Source: Phytohabitans houttuyneae (GTDB lineage: Bacteria; Actinomycetota; Actinomycetes; Mycobacteriales; Micromonosporaceae). Taken from it: DNA of 64,000 nucleotides. Each line of letters opens with the position of its first letter. Positions within the stretch are counted from its first letter, which is position 1. The translations under genes were made by a program, and so were the position numbers. The stretch is from contig NZ_BLPF01000004.1 of the NCBI RefSeq assembly GCF_011764425.1, positions 1,066,001-1,130,000 on the forward strand. The letters are read 5' to 3'. Under the pieces are notes generated by a model. It did no database searches and was not told the DNA's origin. It worked only from the letters and a program-made list of their open reading frames with translations. Positions 1-8,492 of the stretch are shown piece after piece.

Positions 1-344
1 CGCTGTTCAGCGGCGAGTCCGTGCCCGACTGGGCCGGCGCGGCACTGCCCAAGCTGCCCGAGGTGATGGCCGAGACCGACCGCGTCGCGTCCGCCGCGGA
101 GCGCGCCGCCGTCGACCTGACCGAGGCGGTCCTGCTCGCCGGCCGCGTGGGCGAGGAGTTCGACGCGGCGGTGCTCGACCTCGACGACCGCCCGAAGCGC
201 GTGCCCGGCGGGATGATCGCGCTCGACGAGCCGCCGGTGCGCGCCCGCTGCGAAGGCGACCTGCCGCTCGGCGAGCGCGTCCGCGTCCGCCTGGTGACCG
301 CCGACCCCCAGGAGCGCCGCGTCCTCTTCGCCCGCGCGGGGTGA
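1..344 (+). CDS. RNB-family exoribonuclease, C-terminal fragment (5' end outside window)
   Basis: The reading frame is open from the first bases (frame 3) and ends at a TGA at 342-344, so only the last ~114 residues are present. The tail contains an acidic LTEAVLLAGRVGEEFDAAVLD-like stretch and ends DPQERRVLFARAG, as expected for the S1-like C-terminus of actinobacterial RNase II/RNB proteins, which degrade single-stranded RNA 3' to 5'. The catalytic RNB domain lies outside the window, so the assignment rests on tail similarity alone. The stop codon overlaps the GTG of the next gene (GTGA), suggesting translational coupling. Confidence 0.6.
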   Translation, partial: LFSGESVPDWAGAALPKLPEVMAETDRVASAAERAAVDLTEAVLLAGRVGEEFDAAVLDLDDRPKRVPGGMIALDEPPVRARCEGDLPLGERVRVRLVTADPQERRVLFARAG

Positions 345-1090
345 ACGACGACCTGGGCGCGGCGGTGCACCTGCCGCGCCCACCCCGCCGGGTCGTGTCG
401 CTCGTGCCGTCGCTGACGGAGGCGATCGCGGTGTCCGCGCCCGGCCTGCTCGCCGGCGCCACCGACTACTGCACCCACCCGCCGAGCCTGGACGTGCCGC
501 GCGTCGGTGGCACGAAGTACCCGTCGGTCGAGCGCGTCCGCGCGCTCGCGCCCGACCTGGTGGTCGCCAACGCGGAGGAAACCCGCCGTGAGGACGTCGA
601 GGCGCTGCGGGCGGCGGGCGTGCCGGTGTGGGTGACCTACCCCCGCACGCTGGACGAGGCGCTGGCGTCGCTGGCGCGCCTGCTGGCCGTCCTGGGCGCT
701 GGCGAGCCCGCGTGGTTGGCCGACGCCCGCACGGCCTGGACACCACCGCCCTCGGGCCCGCCGGTGCGCGCCGTGATCCCCGTCTGGCGCCGCCCCTGGG
801 TCGTCCTGGGGGGCGAAACCTTCGCCGGTGACCTCCTGCGCCGCCTGGGCGTCCAAAACCTCTACGGCGGCTCTCAAGACCGCTACCCGAGACCGCCGCT
901 GGCCGAGATCCTGGCGCGCACCCCGGACCTGGTCGTCCTCCCCGACGAGCCGTACGCCTTTACGCCCACCGACGGCCCCGAAGCCTTTCCGGGCGTGCGC
1001 TGCGCGCTGGTGTCCGGCCGCCACCTGACCTGGTACGGCCCGTCGCTCGCCGGGGCCCGCGCCCTGCTCGCGACCCAACTCGACCGATAG
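341..1090 (+). CDS. Helical-backbone metal receptor / BtuF-like periplasmic-binding-fold protein
   Basis: A 249-residue protein with the PRRVVSLVPSLTEAI opening and the VGGTKYPSVERVRALAPDLVVAN segment typical of class III binding proteins (BtuF/FhuD/TroA-like), which bind vitamin B12, haem or siderophores. No signal peptide or lipobox is visible and no ABC permease is nearby. It may therefore be a cytoplasmic, orphan member of the kind often annotated as cobalamin-binding protein. The GTG start overlaps the upstream stop by 4 nt, so it is probably co-transcribed with the RNase gene. The ligand cannot be read from the sequence. Confidence 0.7.
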   Translation: MNDDLGAAVHLPRPPRRVVSLVPSLTEAIAVSAPGLLAGATDYCTHPPSLDVPRVGGTKYPSVERVRALAPDLVVANAEETRREDVEALRAAGVPVWVTYPRTLDEALASLARLLAVLGAGEPAWLADARTAWTPPPSGPPVRAVIPVWRRPWVVLGGETFAGDLLRRLGVQNLYGGSQDRYPRPPLAEILARTPDLVVLPDEPYAFTPTDGPEAFPGVRCALVSGRHLTWYGPSLAGARALLATQLDR

Positions 1091-1104
1091 AGCTCCGGCA
1101 GATG

Positions 1105-1207
1105 TGCCCCGGTCCGCGCCAGCTGCGGACCGCACGCTCCCGCGGGCACCGCTGCGGTCGGCGGCGAGCTTGGCGCTCGCCGAAATCCCCGACCTCCGCT
1201 GCCGGGC
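1105..1207 (-). repeat. Dispersed intergenic repeat, module B
   Basis: This block lies between the 3' ends of the convergent BtuF-like and panB genes. Its reverse complement resembles 40039-40139: both carry CCCGGCAGCGGAGGTCGGGG, a CGGCGAGC hairpin region, GCCGCCGACCGCAGCGGTGC and GCGGTCCGCAG. It contains a short hairpin (CGGCGAGC/GCTCGCCG, about 1161-1181). It is probably a genus-level interspersed element and may act in transcription termination between convergent genes. Confidence 0.6.
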
Positions 1208-1245
1208 CCGCGGGACAAGCCCGGACCCGGCCGCGCCGGCAGCGA

Positions 1246-2076
1246 CTAGTGGAAGGCGTGCTCCGGGCCGGGGAACTCGCCGCCCCGGACCTCGTCGGCG
1301 AAGCGCTTGGTGGCGTCGGTGAGCGCGCCGGCCAGGTCGGCGTAGCGCTTGACGAAGCGGGGGGCGTGGCCCGTGCGCAGGCCGGCCATGTCCTGCCAGA
1401 CGAGCACCTGAGCGTCGGTGTCCGGGCCGGCGCCGATGCCCACCGTCGGGATGGGGAGGTCGTGCGTGATGCGCTTGGCGACCTCGCTGGTCACCATCTC
1501 GAGCACCACCGCGAACGCGCCCGCCTCCGCCACCGCGTGCGCGTCGGCCACCACGTCTTCGGCGGCGTCGCCGCGGCCCTGCACGCGGTATCCGCCGATG
1601 GCGTGCTCGCTCTGCGGGGTGAAGCCGACGTGCGCCATCACCGGGATGCCGGCGGCGGTGATCGCCGCGATCTGCTCCGCGACGCGGCGGCCGCCCTCCA
1701 GCTTGATCGCGTGGGCGCCGCCCTCCTTCATGAACCGGACGGCGGTGCGCAGCGCCTGCGTGGGGCCCTCCTCGTACGAGCCGAACGGCAGGTCGGCGAC
1801 GACGAGCGTGCGCTTTGTGGCGCGTACCACAGCGCGTACCAGCGGGATCAGGTCGTCGACAGTGACCGGGACGGTCGTCTCGTAGCCGAACACGTTGTTT
1901 GCCGCCGAGTCGCCCACGAGGAGCACCGGGATGCCGGCCTCGTCAAAGATGCCGGCGGTGTACTGGTCGTACGAGGTGAGCATCGGCCAGCGCTCGCCGC
2001 GCTGCTTGGCCGCGATCAGGTCGCGCGTGCGGATCCGCCGGGTGGCAGGGCCGCCGTACAGCGTGGGCTCGGACAT
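1246..2076 (-). CDS. panB: 3-methyl-2-oxobutanoate hydroxymethyltransferase
   Basis: PanB transfers a hydroxymethyl group from 5,10-methylene-THF to 2-oxoisovalerate, giving ketopantoate, the first step of pantothenate/CoA synthesis. The 276-residue TIM-barrel protein shows the family landmarks: [26 protein letters not shown] near the N-terminus, [28 protein letters not shown] and the catalytic-Glu region LEMVTSEVA, ending with the [18 protein letters not shown] segment. The start at 2076 follows a GAGGAG ribosome site. An upstream in-frame ATG at 2154 would add an arginine-rich, non-conserved leader. Length fits the family (260-285). panB also lies near glnA2 in mycobacteria. Confidence 0.95.
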   Translation of the reverse strand: MSEPTLYGGPATRRIRTRDLIAAKQRGERWPMLTSYDQYTAGIFDEAGIPVLLVGDSAANNVFGYETTVPVTVDDLIPLVRAVVRATKRTLVVADLPFGSYEEGPTQALRTAVRFMKEGGAHAIKLEGGRRVAEQIAAITAAGIPVMAHVGFTPQSEHAIGGYRVQGRGDAAEDVVADAHAVAEAGAFAVVLEMVTSEVAKRITHDLPIPTVGIGAGPDTDAQVLVWQDMAGLRTGHAPRFVKRYADLAGALTDATKRFADEVRGGEFPGPEHAFH

Positions 2077-2184
2077 CGTCGTCTCCTCTCCTCGAGGCCG
2101 CGCACGCGGTCCCCGGGTCACTGGAGCAACTGTCCCACCGCACCCGCGGGACACGTCAGGTGTTAGTGGAAGATTTCACACGCG

Positions 2185-2760
2185 TTACGCGAGGGTGGGT
2201 GGTGGCCCCTCGACAAGACGGTCGAGCAGCGCGGCCTCGTGACCGATGTAGGTCCGCTCGCCGCGCTCGTCGAGCCCGAGCGCGAACATGTGAACCGTCG
2301 CCGGCCCGTTGTCGCGCTCGACGCGCCAGAAGTGCGGGACCCCGGCACCGGCGTATTCCGCGGGCTTACGCAGCCGATCTTCGCTCCGGGTGCTGGGCGA
2401 GACGACCTCGACAACCAGGAGCGCGTCCTCCGGCTCGATCCACACAGTGTTTCCGGCGACAGAGTGACGCAGCACCATCAGATCGGGGTTACGGCCGGAC
2501 GACCGTCCTTTGATGCGCAGGCCGGGCGTCGGAAGCACGAGATCCTGGGCGTAGCCATTGGCAACAAACCAAACCAGTAGCTGTGTGATGACGCGCATGT
2601 GGTCGACGTCGGCCGGCGCCATGATGAGGAGGTTACCCTCAACCAGCTCGTAGCGATGTCCGTGCTCGTCCGCGGCGGCCAACTCCGCCACGTCGTCGAG
2701 CGTCAGGTCGTAGACGGGTAGGTCCACACGCAGGCGCGGCCTGGGGTCGACCATGGTCAT
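2185..2760 (-). CDS. Uma2 family endonuclease-like protein (DUF820)
   Basis: A 191-residue PD-(D/E)XK-fold protein. The core is visible as HRYELVEGNLLIM (family Glu), GRNPDLMVLR (Asp) and LLVVEVVSPSTRSEDRLRKPAEYAGAGVPHFWRVE (E-x-V and Lys), the arrangement of Uma2/DUF820 proteins. These are abundant in actinomycetes and cyanobacteria. Nuclease activity is inferred from the fold and the cellular role is unknown. A GGGAGG ribosome site sits 6 nt before the ATG. It begins 26 nt after the nadE stop on the same strand, so it is probably read as the distal gene of a nadE transcript. Confidence 0.85.
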   Translation of the reverse strand: MTMVDPRPRLRVDLPVYDLTLDDVAELAAADEHGHRYELVEGNLLIMAPADVDHMRVITQLLVWFVANGYAQDLVLPTPGLRIKGRSSGRNPDLMVLRHSVAGNTVWIEPEDALLVVEVVSPSTRSEDRLRKPAEYAGAGVPHFWRVERDNGPATVHMFALGLDERGERTYIGHEAALLDRLVEGPPPTLA

Positions 2761-2786
2761 GGCTCACCTCCCTCGATCTGCCCATG

Positions 2787-4544
2787 CTACCGGTCGGAGG
2801 GCTCGCGCCACCTGTTCGTGATGGGCAGGCGGCGGTCGCGGCCGAACGCCTTGATCGAGATCTTCGTGCCAGGCGCGGACTGGCGGCGCTTGTACTCGGC
2901 GACGTCGACCATCCGCAGCACCTTGTCGACGACGGTGGCGTCGTGCCCCTCGGCGATCAGGTCGTCGCGCCCCTTGTCGCCGTCGACGTACCCGGCGAGG
3001 ATCGCGTCCAGCTCGTTGTAGTCGGGCAGCGAGTCCGTGTCGAGCTGGCCCGGGCGAAGCTCGGCGCTCGGCGGCTTGCTGATCGCGTTTTCCGGGATGG
3101 GCGGCTCGGCGCCGCGCCGCTCGGCTTCGGCGTCGCGCCACCGGGCGAGCGTCCACACCATCGTCTTCGGTACGTCCTTGAGCGGGTTGAAACCGCCGAC
3201 CGAGTCACCGTACAAAGTGGAGTAGCCGACGGCCAGCTCGCTCTTGTTGCCCGTCGTGAGCACCAGATGACCCTCCTGGTTGGACAGTGCCATGAGGATC
3301 ACGCCGCGCACGCGCGCCTGCAGGTTTTCCACCGCCAGGCCGGACAGCGACATGTTCGACAGGAACGCGTCGACCATCGGCTGGATCGGCTCGATCCGGT
3401 AGTCGAGGCCGGTGCGCTTGGCGAGGTCGGCCGCGTCGTCACGGGAGTGCTCGGACGAGTGCTGGCTCGGCATCGAGACGCCCACCACGCGGTCGGGTCC
3501 GAGCGCGTCCACCGCGATGGCCGCCACCACCGAGGAGTCGATGCCGCCGGAGAGGCCGAGCACGACCGACCGGAAGCCGTTCTTCCGCACGTAGTCGCGC
3601 AGCCCGAGCACGAGCGCCTGCCACACCTCGGCCTCGTCGGTGACCCGGTCGGCGACGCCGCCGTCGAGCGGGCTGGCGGGTGCGGCCGGCACGGGGTCGA
3701 TGACCAGCCGCCGCACGCTCATCTCGCCGAGGTCGCCCTCCGGCGCGTCCGGGTCGGCGGCCGGCAGGTCGAGGTCGTGGATGAGCAGGTGCTCGCCGAA
3801 CTGGGGTGAGCGAGCCAGCAGCGTGCCGTCGGCCGCCACGAGCATCGAGTCGCCGTCGAAGACAAGCTCGTCCTGGCCGCCGACCATGTTCACGTACGCC
3901 ACAGGGGCACCGGCCTCGCGCGCACGCCGGGCGACAAGCGGGAGCCGCACGTCGTCCTTGTCCAGCTCGTACGGCGAGCCGTTGATGTTGACGACCAGGC
4001 CGACCCGCGCCTGCCGGGCGATCGCGAACGGCCCGCCTGCCTGCCAGATGTCCTCGCAGACGGTGAGCGCGACGTCGACGCCCGCCATCCGGACGACGGC
4101 CAGGAAGTCACCGGGCACGAAGTAGCGGTCTTCGTCGAACACGCCGTAGTTGGGCAGGTGGTGCTTGTAGTACTTCACGGCCACCCGGCCACCGTGCAGC
4201 AGCGCCAGGGCGTCGCGCGGCCCGCGGTCGGGCTCGGCCTCGGCGCTGATCCGGGCCGGCCCGTCGGCGTCGAGGTAGCCCACCACGACCGGCAGGTCGC
4301 CGAGGCCGTCGGCGGCGAGGTCGGCGGCGAGGCGCTCGAGGGCGGCGACCGACGCGGCCACGAAGGACTCGCGGAAGACGAGGTCCTCCACGGGGTATCC
4401 GGTCAGCATCATCTCCGGGAACGCGACGAGCTGGGCGCCCGAGTCGGCGGCGGCCCGGCTCCACTCGCGCACGATGGCCGCGTTGCCGGACAGGTCGCCG
4501 ACGGTCGGGTTTACCTGGGCGAGGGCGAGACGCAGAGTCGGCAT
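2787..4544 (-). CDS. nadE: Glutamine-dependent NAD+ synthetase
   Basis: Converts deamido-NAD+ to NAD+ with ATP and glutamine. The 585-residue two-domain architecture is clear. Residues 1-270 form a nitrilase-type glutaminase with Glu44 (AFPEMM), Lys127 (KYYKHHLPN) and nucleophile Cys163 (LTVCEDIW). Residues 300-585 form the N-type ATP-pyrophosphatase synthetase with the P-loop SGGIDSS at 332-338. The start MPTLRLALAQVNPTVGDL matches the family N-terminus. That places its first 34 nt inside the 3' end of the upstream secreted-protein gene, so the two are overlapping and probably co-transcribed. Confidence 0.96.
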   Translation of the reverse strand: MPTLRLALAQVNPTVGDLSGNAAIVREWSRAAADSGAQLVAFPEMMLTGYPVEDLVFRESFVAASVAALERLAADLAADGLGDLPVVVGYLDADGPARISAEAEPDRGPRDALALLHGGRVAVKYYKHHLPNYGVFDEDRYFVPGDFLAVVRMAGVDVALTVCEDIWQAGGPFAIARQARVGLVVNINGSPYELDKDDVRLPLVARRAREAGAPVAYVNMVGGQDELVFDGDSMLVAADGTLLARSPQFGEHLLIHDLDLPAADPDAPEGDLGEMSVRRLVIDPVPAAPASPLDGGVADRVTDEAEVWQALVLGLRDYVRKNGFRSVVLGLSGGIDSSVVAAIAVDALGPDRVVGVSMPSQHSSEHSRDDAADLAKRTGLDYRIEPIQPMVDAFLSNMSLSGLAVENLQARVRGVILMALSNQEGHLVLTTGNKSELAVGYSTLYGDSVGGFNPLKDVPKTMVWTLARWRDAEAERRGAEPPIPENAISKPPSAELRPGQLDTDSLPDYNELDAILAGYVDGDKGRDDLIAEGHDATVVDKVLRMVDVAEYKRRQSAPGTKISIKAFGRDRRLPITNRWREPSDR

Positions 4545-5314
4545 GTCCTCATCTTCCCAACTTCGGACGCCTCATGCTCTGTGACAGGGCGCACGAGAGG
4601 GCTGGCCCGCCGCAGCGTCCGGGTGAGCATCTCCGCCACGCGCTCCGCCTCGGCCGCGCCGGCCGTGCCCAGGTGGCGCAGCACGGACAGCACGGGGCCG
4701 AGGCGTCCGACGGCCAGGTAGCCGTGTCGCGTACCCGATGCGTCGCGGTGGCCCAGCGGGCGGGCGGTGAGCCTGACCGCGTAGGCCTCGTCGCCGACCC
4801 GCCGCAGTGCCATCTCGCGGAGCTGGACCCGGACGGCGGTCCCGTCCTCCAGGCGGGCGTCGAACTCGGGGCACGAGCCGGACGCGCGGCGCAGCTCGCC
4901 CACCGCGCGCGCCGCGCCGCCGGGCTCGAAGAGCGCCAGCGCCTGGCGCAGGAGCGCGGCCGGCTGCCGCCCCGCGTAGGCGCCGACCGCCTGCTCACGG
5001 GCACCCTCGCCGGCCACGTCCCACGGGCGCTCGAAGAGTGCACGGCACCGCTCGGTACGGCCGCCGTCCTCGACCGGCGCGGGTCGCGTGGCCGGCGCGG
5101 GGCGGTACCCCTCGGGCAGGTCGCGGTCCTCCAGCAGGGCGTCGGCCAGCTCCGGCTGGGTGGCCGTGAGGTGCCCGGCCAGCGCGGACGAGCGCGGGGC
5201 CGGCGGGTGGTCACCGTCGTTCACGCGTACGTGGATGACGCCGGCCACCGCGATCACGGCGGCCAGCGCACCACCGAGTGCGATCCCGCAGGCGATCACA
5301 CGGAATCGTGGCAT
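4511..5314 (-). CDS. Predicted membrane-anchored or secreted protein, sensor-domain-like
   Basis: A 267-residue protein with an N-terminal hydrophobic anchor or signal segment (IACGIALGGALAAVIAVAGVI, residues 8-28) and an extracytoplasmic alpha/beta domain. The segment LADALLEDRDLPEGYRP followed by two cysteines (ERCRALF, SGSCPEF) resembles the PknH-type sensor domains of actinobacteria, which carry a disulphide. This is a resemblance only. The start at 5314 follows a GGGAAGGGA ribosome site, whereas the in-frame ATG 33 nt upstream has none. The last 34 nt overlap nadE and end in a cysteine-containing tail that may not be conserved. Confidence 0.65.
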   Translation of the reverse strand: MPRFRVIACGIALGGALAAVIAVAGVIHVRVNDGDHPPAPRSSALAGHLTATQPELADALLEDRDLPEGYRPAPATRPAPVEDGGRTERCRALFERPWDVAGEGAREQAVGAYAGRQPAALLRQALALFEPGGAARAVGELRRASGSCPEFDARLEDGTAVRVQLREMALRRVGDEAYAVRLTARPLGHRDASGTRHGYLAVGRLGPVLSVLRHLGTAGAAEAERVAEMLTRTLRRASPLVRPVTEHEASEVGKMRTCRLCVSPSPR

Positions 5315-5498
5315 GGCGCTTGTCCCTTCCCGTACGTTTGGTATCAACGTTCACGAACCGGACAGGTTGCGCCAGGACCCGGTACCGCGACCGATGCCCT
5401 CTTCACGTAACGTCGGTGTAACGGTGTGGCGGGAGACTGATCCGCCAGCTTTTGCGCAGCTAGAGCGCCACCACGGCAGAGCGTCAGTAGGGGATGAA

Positions 5499-6851
5499 GT
5501 GGACCGTCAGCAGGAGTTCGTGCTCCGTACGTTGGAGGAGCGCGACATCAGGTTCGTCCGGTTGTGGTTCACCGACGTGCTGGGCACGCTCAAGAGCGTT
5601 TCGGTGGCGCCCGCCGAGCTGGAGGCGGCGTTCGACGAGGGCATCGGCTTCGACGGCTCGGCGATCGAGGGCTTCGCCCGCGTCTTCGAGTCCGACATGA
5701 TCGCCATGCCCGACCCGACGACGTTCCAGGTGTTCCCGTTCGAGGGTGGGGTGAGCGGCGAGAGCGCCCGGATGTTCTGCGACATCCTGCTCCCCGACGG
5801 CAGCGGCTCCTGGGCCGACCCGCGCCACGTGCTGCGCCGCGCGCTCTCCAAGGCGGCGGAAAAGGGCTTCACCTTCTACACCCACCCCGAGGTCGAGTTC
5901 TTCCTCCTGGAAAACGGCCCTTCCGACGGCTCGGTGCCGACGCCGGTCGACGCGGGCGGCTACTTCGACCACACCACCCACGCGGTCGCGCGCGACTTCC
6001 GCCGCCAGGCGGTGCTCGCCCTGGAGCGGATCGGCATCTCGGTGGAGTTCAGCCACCACGAGGTCGCGCCCGGCCAGCAGGAGATCGACCTGAGGTATGC
6101 GGACGCGCTCACCACGGCCGACAACATCATGACCTTCCGGCACGTGGTCAAGGAGGTCGCGCTCTCGCACGGGGTGCGGGCCACGTTCATGCCGAAGCCG
6201 TTCACCGACCAGCCCGGCAGCGGCATGCACACCCACCTCTCACTCTTCGAGGGCGAGCGCAACGCGTTCCACGACGCGAGCGACCCGATGAAGCTCTCGA
6301 AGGTGGCCAAGGCGTTCATCGCCGGCCTGCTGGTGCACGCCCGGGAGTACACGGCGGTCACCAACCAGTGGGTCAACTCGTACAAGCGGCTCTTCCCGCA
6401 GGCGCTGCCCGACCGGATCACCGAGTCCCCGGCGTATGTGTGCTGGGGCCACCTCAACCGCTCCGCGCTGGTGCGCGTCCCGGCGTATGGCAAGCCCAAC
6501 TCGGCCCGCGTCGAGGTCCGCTCGCTCGACTCGGCCGCCAACCCGTACCTGGCCTTCGCGGTCATGCTCGGCGCAGGCCTCAAGGGCATCGAGGAGGGGT
6601 ATGACCTCCCGCCGGGCGCCGAGGACGACGTGTGGGCGCTCTCCAACGCCGAGCGCAAGGCGATGGGATACGAAGCGCTGCCGGAAAACCTCTCCGAGGC
6701 GATCGACGTGATGGCCGGTTCCGAGCTTGTCGCGGAGGTGCTCGGCGAGCACGTCTTCGACTTCTTCCTGCGCAACAAGCGGGCGGAGTGGGAGCAGTAC
6801 CGTCGCGAGGTCACGCCGTACGAGCGGCAGCGCTACCTCGGCGCTCTCTGA
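5499..6851 (+). CDS. glnA2: Type I glutamine synthetase, GlnA2-like
   Basis: A 450-residue GSI protein. The beginning MDRQQEFVLRTLEERDIRFV closely follows mycobacterial GlnA2. Landmarks are GIGFDGSAIEGFARV, the metal/Glu-binding EVEFFLLE and SHHEVAPGQQEIDLRY, the glutamate-site TFMPKPFTDQPGSGMHTH, and RVPAYGKPNSARVEVRSLDSAANPYLAF. Homologues are accessory GSs; streptomycete GlnA2 is reported to be a gamma-glutamylpolyamine ligase, so the true acceptor may be a polyamine rather than ammonia. The GTG at 5499 has an AGGGG ribosome site; in-frame upstream sequence is arginine-rich noise. Two GTAAC elements in 11-bp register (5407, 5418) are only half of a possible GlnR box. Confidence 0.93.
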   Translation: MDRQQEFVLRTLEERDIRFVRLWFTDVLGTLKSVSVAPAELEAAFDEGIGFDGSAIEGFARVFESDMIAMPDPTTFQVFPFEGGVSGESARMFCDILLPDGSGSWADPRHVLRRALSKAAEKGFTFYTHPEVEFFLLENGPSDGSVPTPVDAGGYFDHTTHAVARDFRRQAVLALERIGISVEFSHHEVAPGQQEIDLRYADALTTADNIMTFRHVVKEVALSHGVRATFMPKPFTDQPGSGMHTHLSLFEGERNAFHDASDPMKLSKVAKAFIAGLLVHAREYTAVTNQWVNSYKRLFPQALPDRITESPAYVCWGHLNRSALVRVPAYGKPNSARVEVRSLDSAANPYLAFAVMLGAGLKGIEEGYDLPPGAEDDVWALSNAERKAMGYEALPENLSEAIDVMAGSELVAEVLGEHVFDFFLRNKRAEWEQYRREVTPYERQRYLGAL

Positions 6852-6905
6852 CACGCGCGAGCTGACCGGGCGGCGTCCGCTGGCCGCGGACGCCGCCTGG
6901 GCTCG

Positions 6906-7298
6906 CTACTTCGTCGGGCTCGGCGCCGGGCTTTCCGGTGACGACGGCGACGATGGGGACGACGGCGGCTGGCCGCCGCGGGGGCCGTGGCCGCGGCCCG
7001 GACCCTCGCCAGGCTTGCCCTCGGGACGCAGCTGCTCGCGCACCTTGCTCAGCGCGTCCGCTACCTGGTCCTCCGGGATGCCCAGCTCCTTGGCCAGCGC
7101 CGCGGCAAACTCGGCCTCGTGTGCGGCGCGGTCCTTGCCGCCACCCTGCCGGTCCGGGCCGTAGCCGTACGAGCCGGCTGGCGGCCGGCCGTCCCGGTCG
7201 GCGGCGTAGGCGGCGATCGGCGCGGCGATGCCCACTGACAGCACGCCCGCGACGGCCAGTCCGGTGAGCGCGGCCCGCTTGGTCATTGGCCTACTCAT
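6906..7298 (-). CDS. Small secreted protein of unknown function
   Basis: A 130-residue protein starting MSRPMTKRAALTGLAVAGVLSVGIAAPIAAYAAD, a clear Sec signal peptide with a likely AYA|AD cut. The mature part has a Gly/Tyr/Pro-rich linker and one helical segment (AAHEAEFAAALAKELGIPEDQVADALSKV), a small alpha-helical motif found in various actinobacterial exported proteins. The tail is low-complexity and Pro/Ser-rich with three SSP-type repeats. The start is set by GGAGG 4 nt before the ATG; a second ATG lies 12 nt downstream. No enzyme motif is visible. It is convergent with glnA2, 54 bp away. Confidence 0.65.
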   Translation of the reverse strand: MSRPMTKRAALTGLAVAGVLSVGIAAPIAAYAADRDGRPPAGSYGYGPDRQGGGKDRAAHEAEFAAALAKELGIPEDQVADALSKVREQLRPEGKPGEGPGRGHGPRGGQPPSSPSSPSSPESPAPSPTK

Positions 7299-7459
7299 GC
7301 AACCTCCAAATTCGCTCGGAAGGGGGTACCCGACCGAGGCTGGGGGCGTGAGCTGGGCTTTCACCGTGGAGAACCTGTCCCGGGGCTGAAAATTCGCGCC
7401 CGTCTTGCGCGGATAGCGCCGTTTGGCGTCCTGCGCCATCAGCCCGCACACAGGAAGTG

Positions 7460-7499
7460 GATCGAACACTTGTTCGATCACGTGTGCCGGCCGTAGCGT
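7460..7499 (+). promoter_or_regulatory. LexA (SOS) box over the -35 of a leaderless promoter
   Basis: A perfect palindrome with 9-bp arms (7460-7468 / 7471-7479) contains TCGAAC-N4-GTTCGA at 7462-7477, the LexA/Cheo-box consensus known from Mycobacterium, other actinobacteria and Bacillus. A TAGCGT -10 hexamer follows at 7494-7499, and its expected -35 position (about 7471-7476) falls inside the box. The ATG of the WYL gene starts 6 nt after the -10, as in leaderless transcripts. LexA bound here would block RNA polymerase directly. Confidence 0.8.
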
Positions 7500-7505
7500 C
7501 GATGG

Positions 7506-8006
7506 ATGTGCTGCACCCTTGAGGTCACGCCGACGGAGGCGGTCGCGATCGCGATGGCGCTCTACGGCCTGGCCGGCACCCCGCTGCACGCCGACGCCGC
7601 CTCAGCGCTGCGCAAGCTGGTGCGCGTGATGCCCGACGACGACCTTGTCGCGGCGCGCGAGCTGGCCGACCGCGCGTCCCGCGACACGACGCCGGTGGTG
7701 CCGCGGGTGGTGGCGGACGCGCTGCACGAGCGCACGGTGCTCCGCATCGACTACGCCGACCGGCACGGCGTGCCCACCACGAGGAGCATCGAGCCGATGG
7801 GTTACCTCGCCGATCACGGCTACTGGTACCTGGTGGCCTGGTGCCGGATGCGTGACGCGGTCCGCGCGTTCCGCACGGACCGCATCGAGTCCCTGACAGC
7901 GACGGGCGAGCCGGCGCCCCCGCGCCGGCTCGCCGCTGCCGATCTGATCGTCGCCGGCTTCGGAGCCGGCCCTCGTGTCACATCCGACGGCGCATGCCCA
8001 TCGTGA
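7506..8006 (+). CDS. WYL-domain protein lacking an N-terminal HTH, SOS-box controlled
   Basis: This 166-residue protein matches the middle and C-terminal part of YafY/PafBC-type regulators. There is a helical linker (TPTEAVAIAMALYGL) and then a WYL domain (ERTVLRIDYADRHGVPTTRSIEPMGYLADHGYWYLVAWCRMRDAVRAFRTDRI). WYL domains bind nucleic-acid or small-molecule ligands. The usual DeoR-like HTH (about 60-100 residues) is absent, and the upstream DNA holds the LexA box rather than coding sequence. It is either a truncated regulator or a stand-alone WYL sensor. The well-placed promoter argues that the short form is expressed. The ATG at 7506 fits leaderless spacing; the ATG at 7502 runs into a stop after six codons. 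The last 29 nt overlap the convergent SPW gene. Confidence 0.65.
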   Translation: MCCTLEVTPTEAVAIAMALYGLAGTPLHADAASALRKLVRVMPDDDLVAARELADRASRDTTPVVPRVVADALHERTVLRIDYADRHGVPTTRSIEPMGYLADHGYWYLVAWCRMRDAVRAFRTDRIESLTATGEPAPPRRLAAADLIVAGFGAGPRVTSDGACPS

Positions 8007-8397
8007 GCATGCCGAGGCCGAAGAGCACCGCCAGCGCGCCGGCGATCACCGTGCTCGTGACCGCCGAGGCGTCCGCCGTCGGGCCGCTGACCAGCCACGG
8101 TGACAGGATGGTCCAGACGCCGATGACCGGGGTGACCCAGGCGATGCCGTGCGTCCGGCCGTACGCGGAAGCGAAGCCGAGAGCCAGCAGCGCGACCGCG
8201 ACCCCGGAGAAGAGGCTGCTCGCGGCCAGGCCGCCGTGGTCGGTAAAGCCGACGACCCATGGAGACATCGCCAGGTAGAGGCCCGTGAGCAGGGTCAGGC
8301 CCTCGACGAGCTGTGCGGTCGGGGTCTCCGCCGCCCGGTCGTAGCGGGCGCGGAGAGCGGCGATGTCGGGGTGCTGTTCGATTGCGGGCGCTGTCAT
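7978..8397 (-). CDS. SPW-repeat membrane protein
   Basis: A 139-residue integral membrane protein with four predicted helices and two copies of the SPW signature (AMSPWVVGF about residue 45, LSPWLVSG about 100) that define the SPW family of unknown function. The N-terminal ~30 residues are hydrophilic (HPDIAALRARYDRAAETPTAQ) and the tail is basic (GMRRRM). The start at 8397 follows GGGAGGTGG. SPW proteins occur widely in actinobacteria and alphaproteobacteria as small membrane proteins; no function is established. Confidence 0.85.
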   Translation of the reverse strand: MTAPAIEQHPDIAALRARYDRAAETPTAQLVEGLTLLTGLYLAMSPWVVGFTDHGGLAASSLFSGVAVALLALGFASAYGRTHGIAWVTPVIGVWTILSPWLVSGPTADASAVTSTVIAGALAVLFGLGMLTMGMRRRM

Positions 8398-8492
8398 CGC
8401 GACCCACCTCCCTGAGGAGAACGGTGGGGGTTTCCCACCCACCTCTCAGCCTGCTCCGCGGGGCGGCCGGCCGGCCACGGACAAAGTGACTG

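Noticed and set aside
5407-5422. GlnR box upstream of glnA2
   Set aside because: Only two GTAAC elements in correct spacing are present, with no GAAAC partners, so evidence is too weak for a site call.
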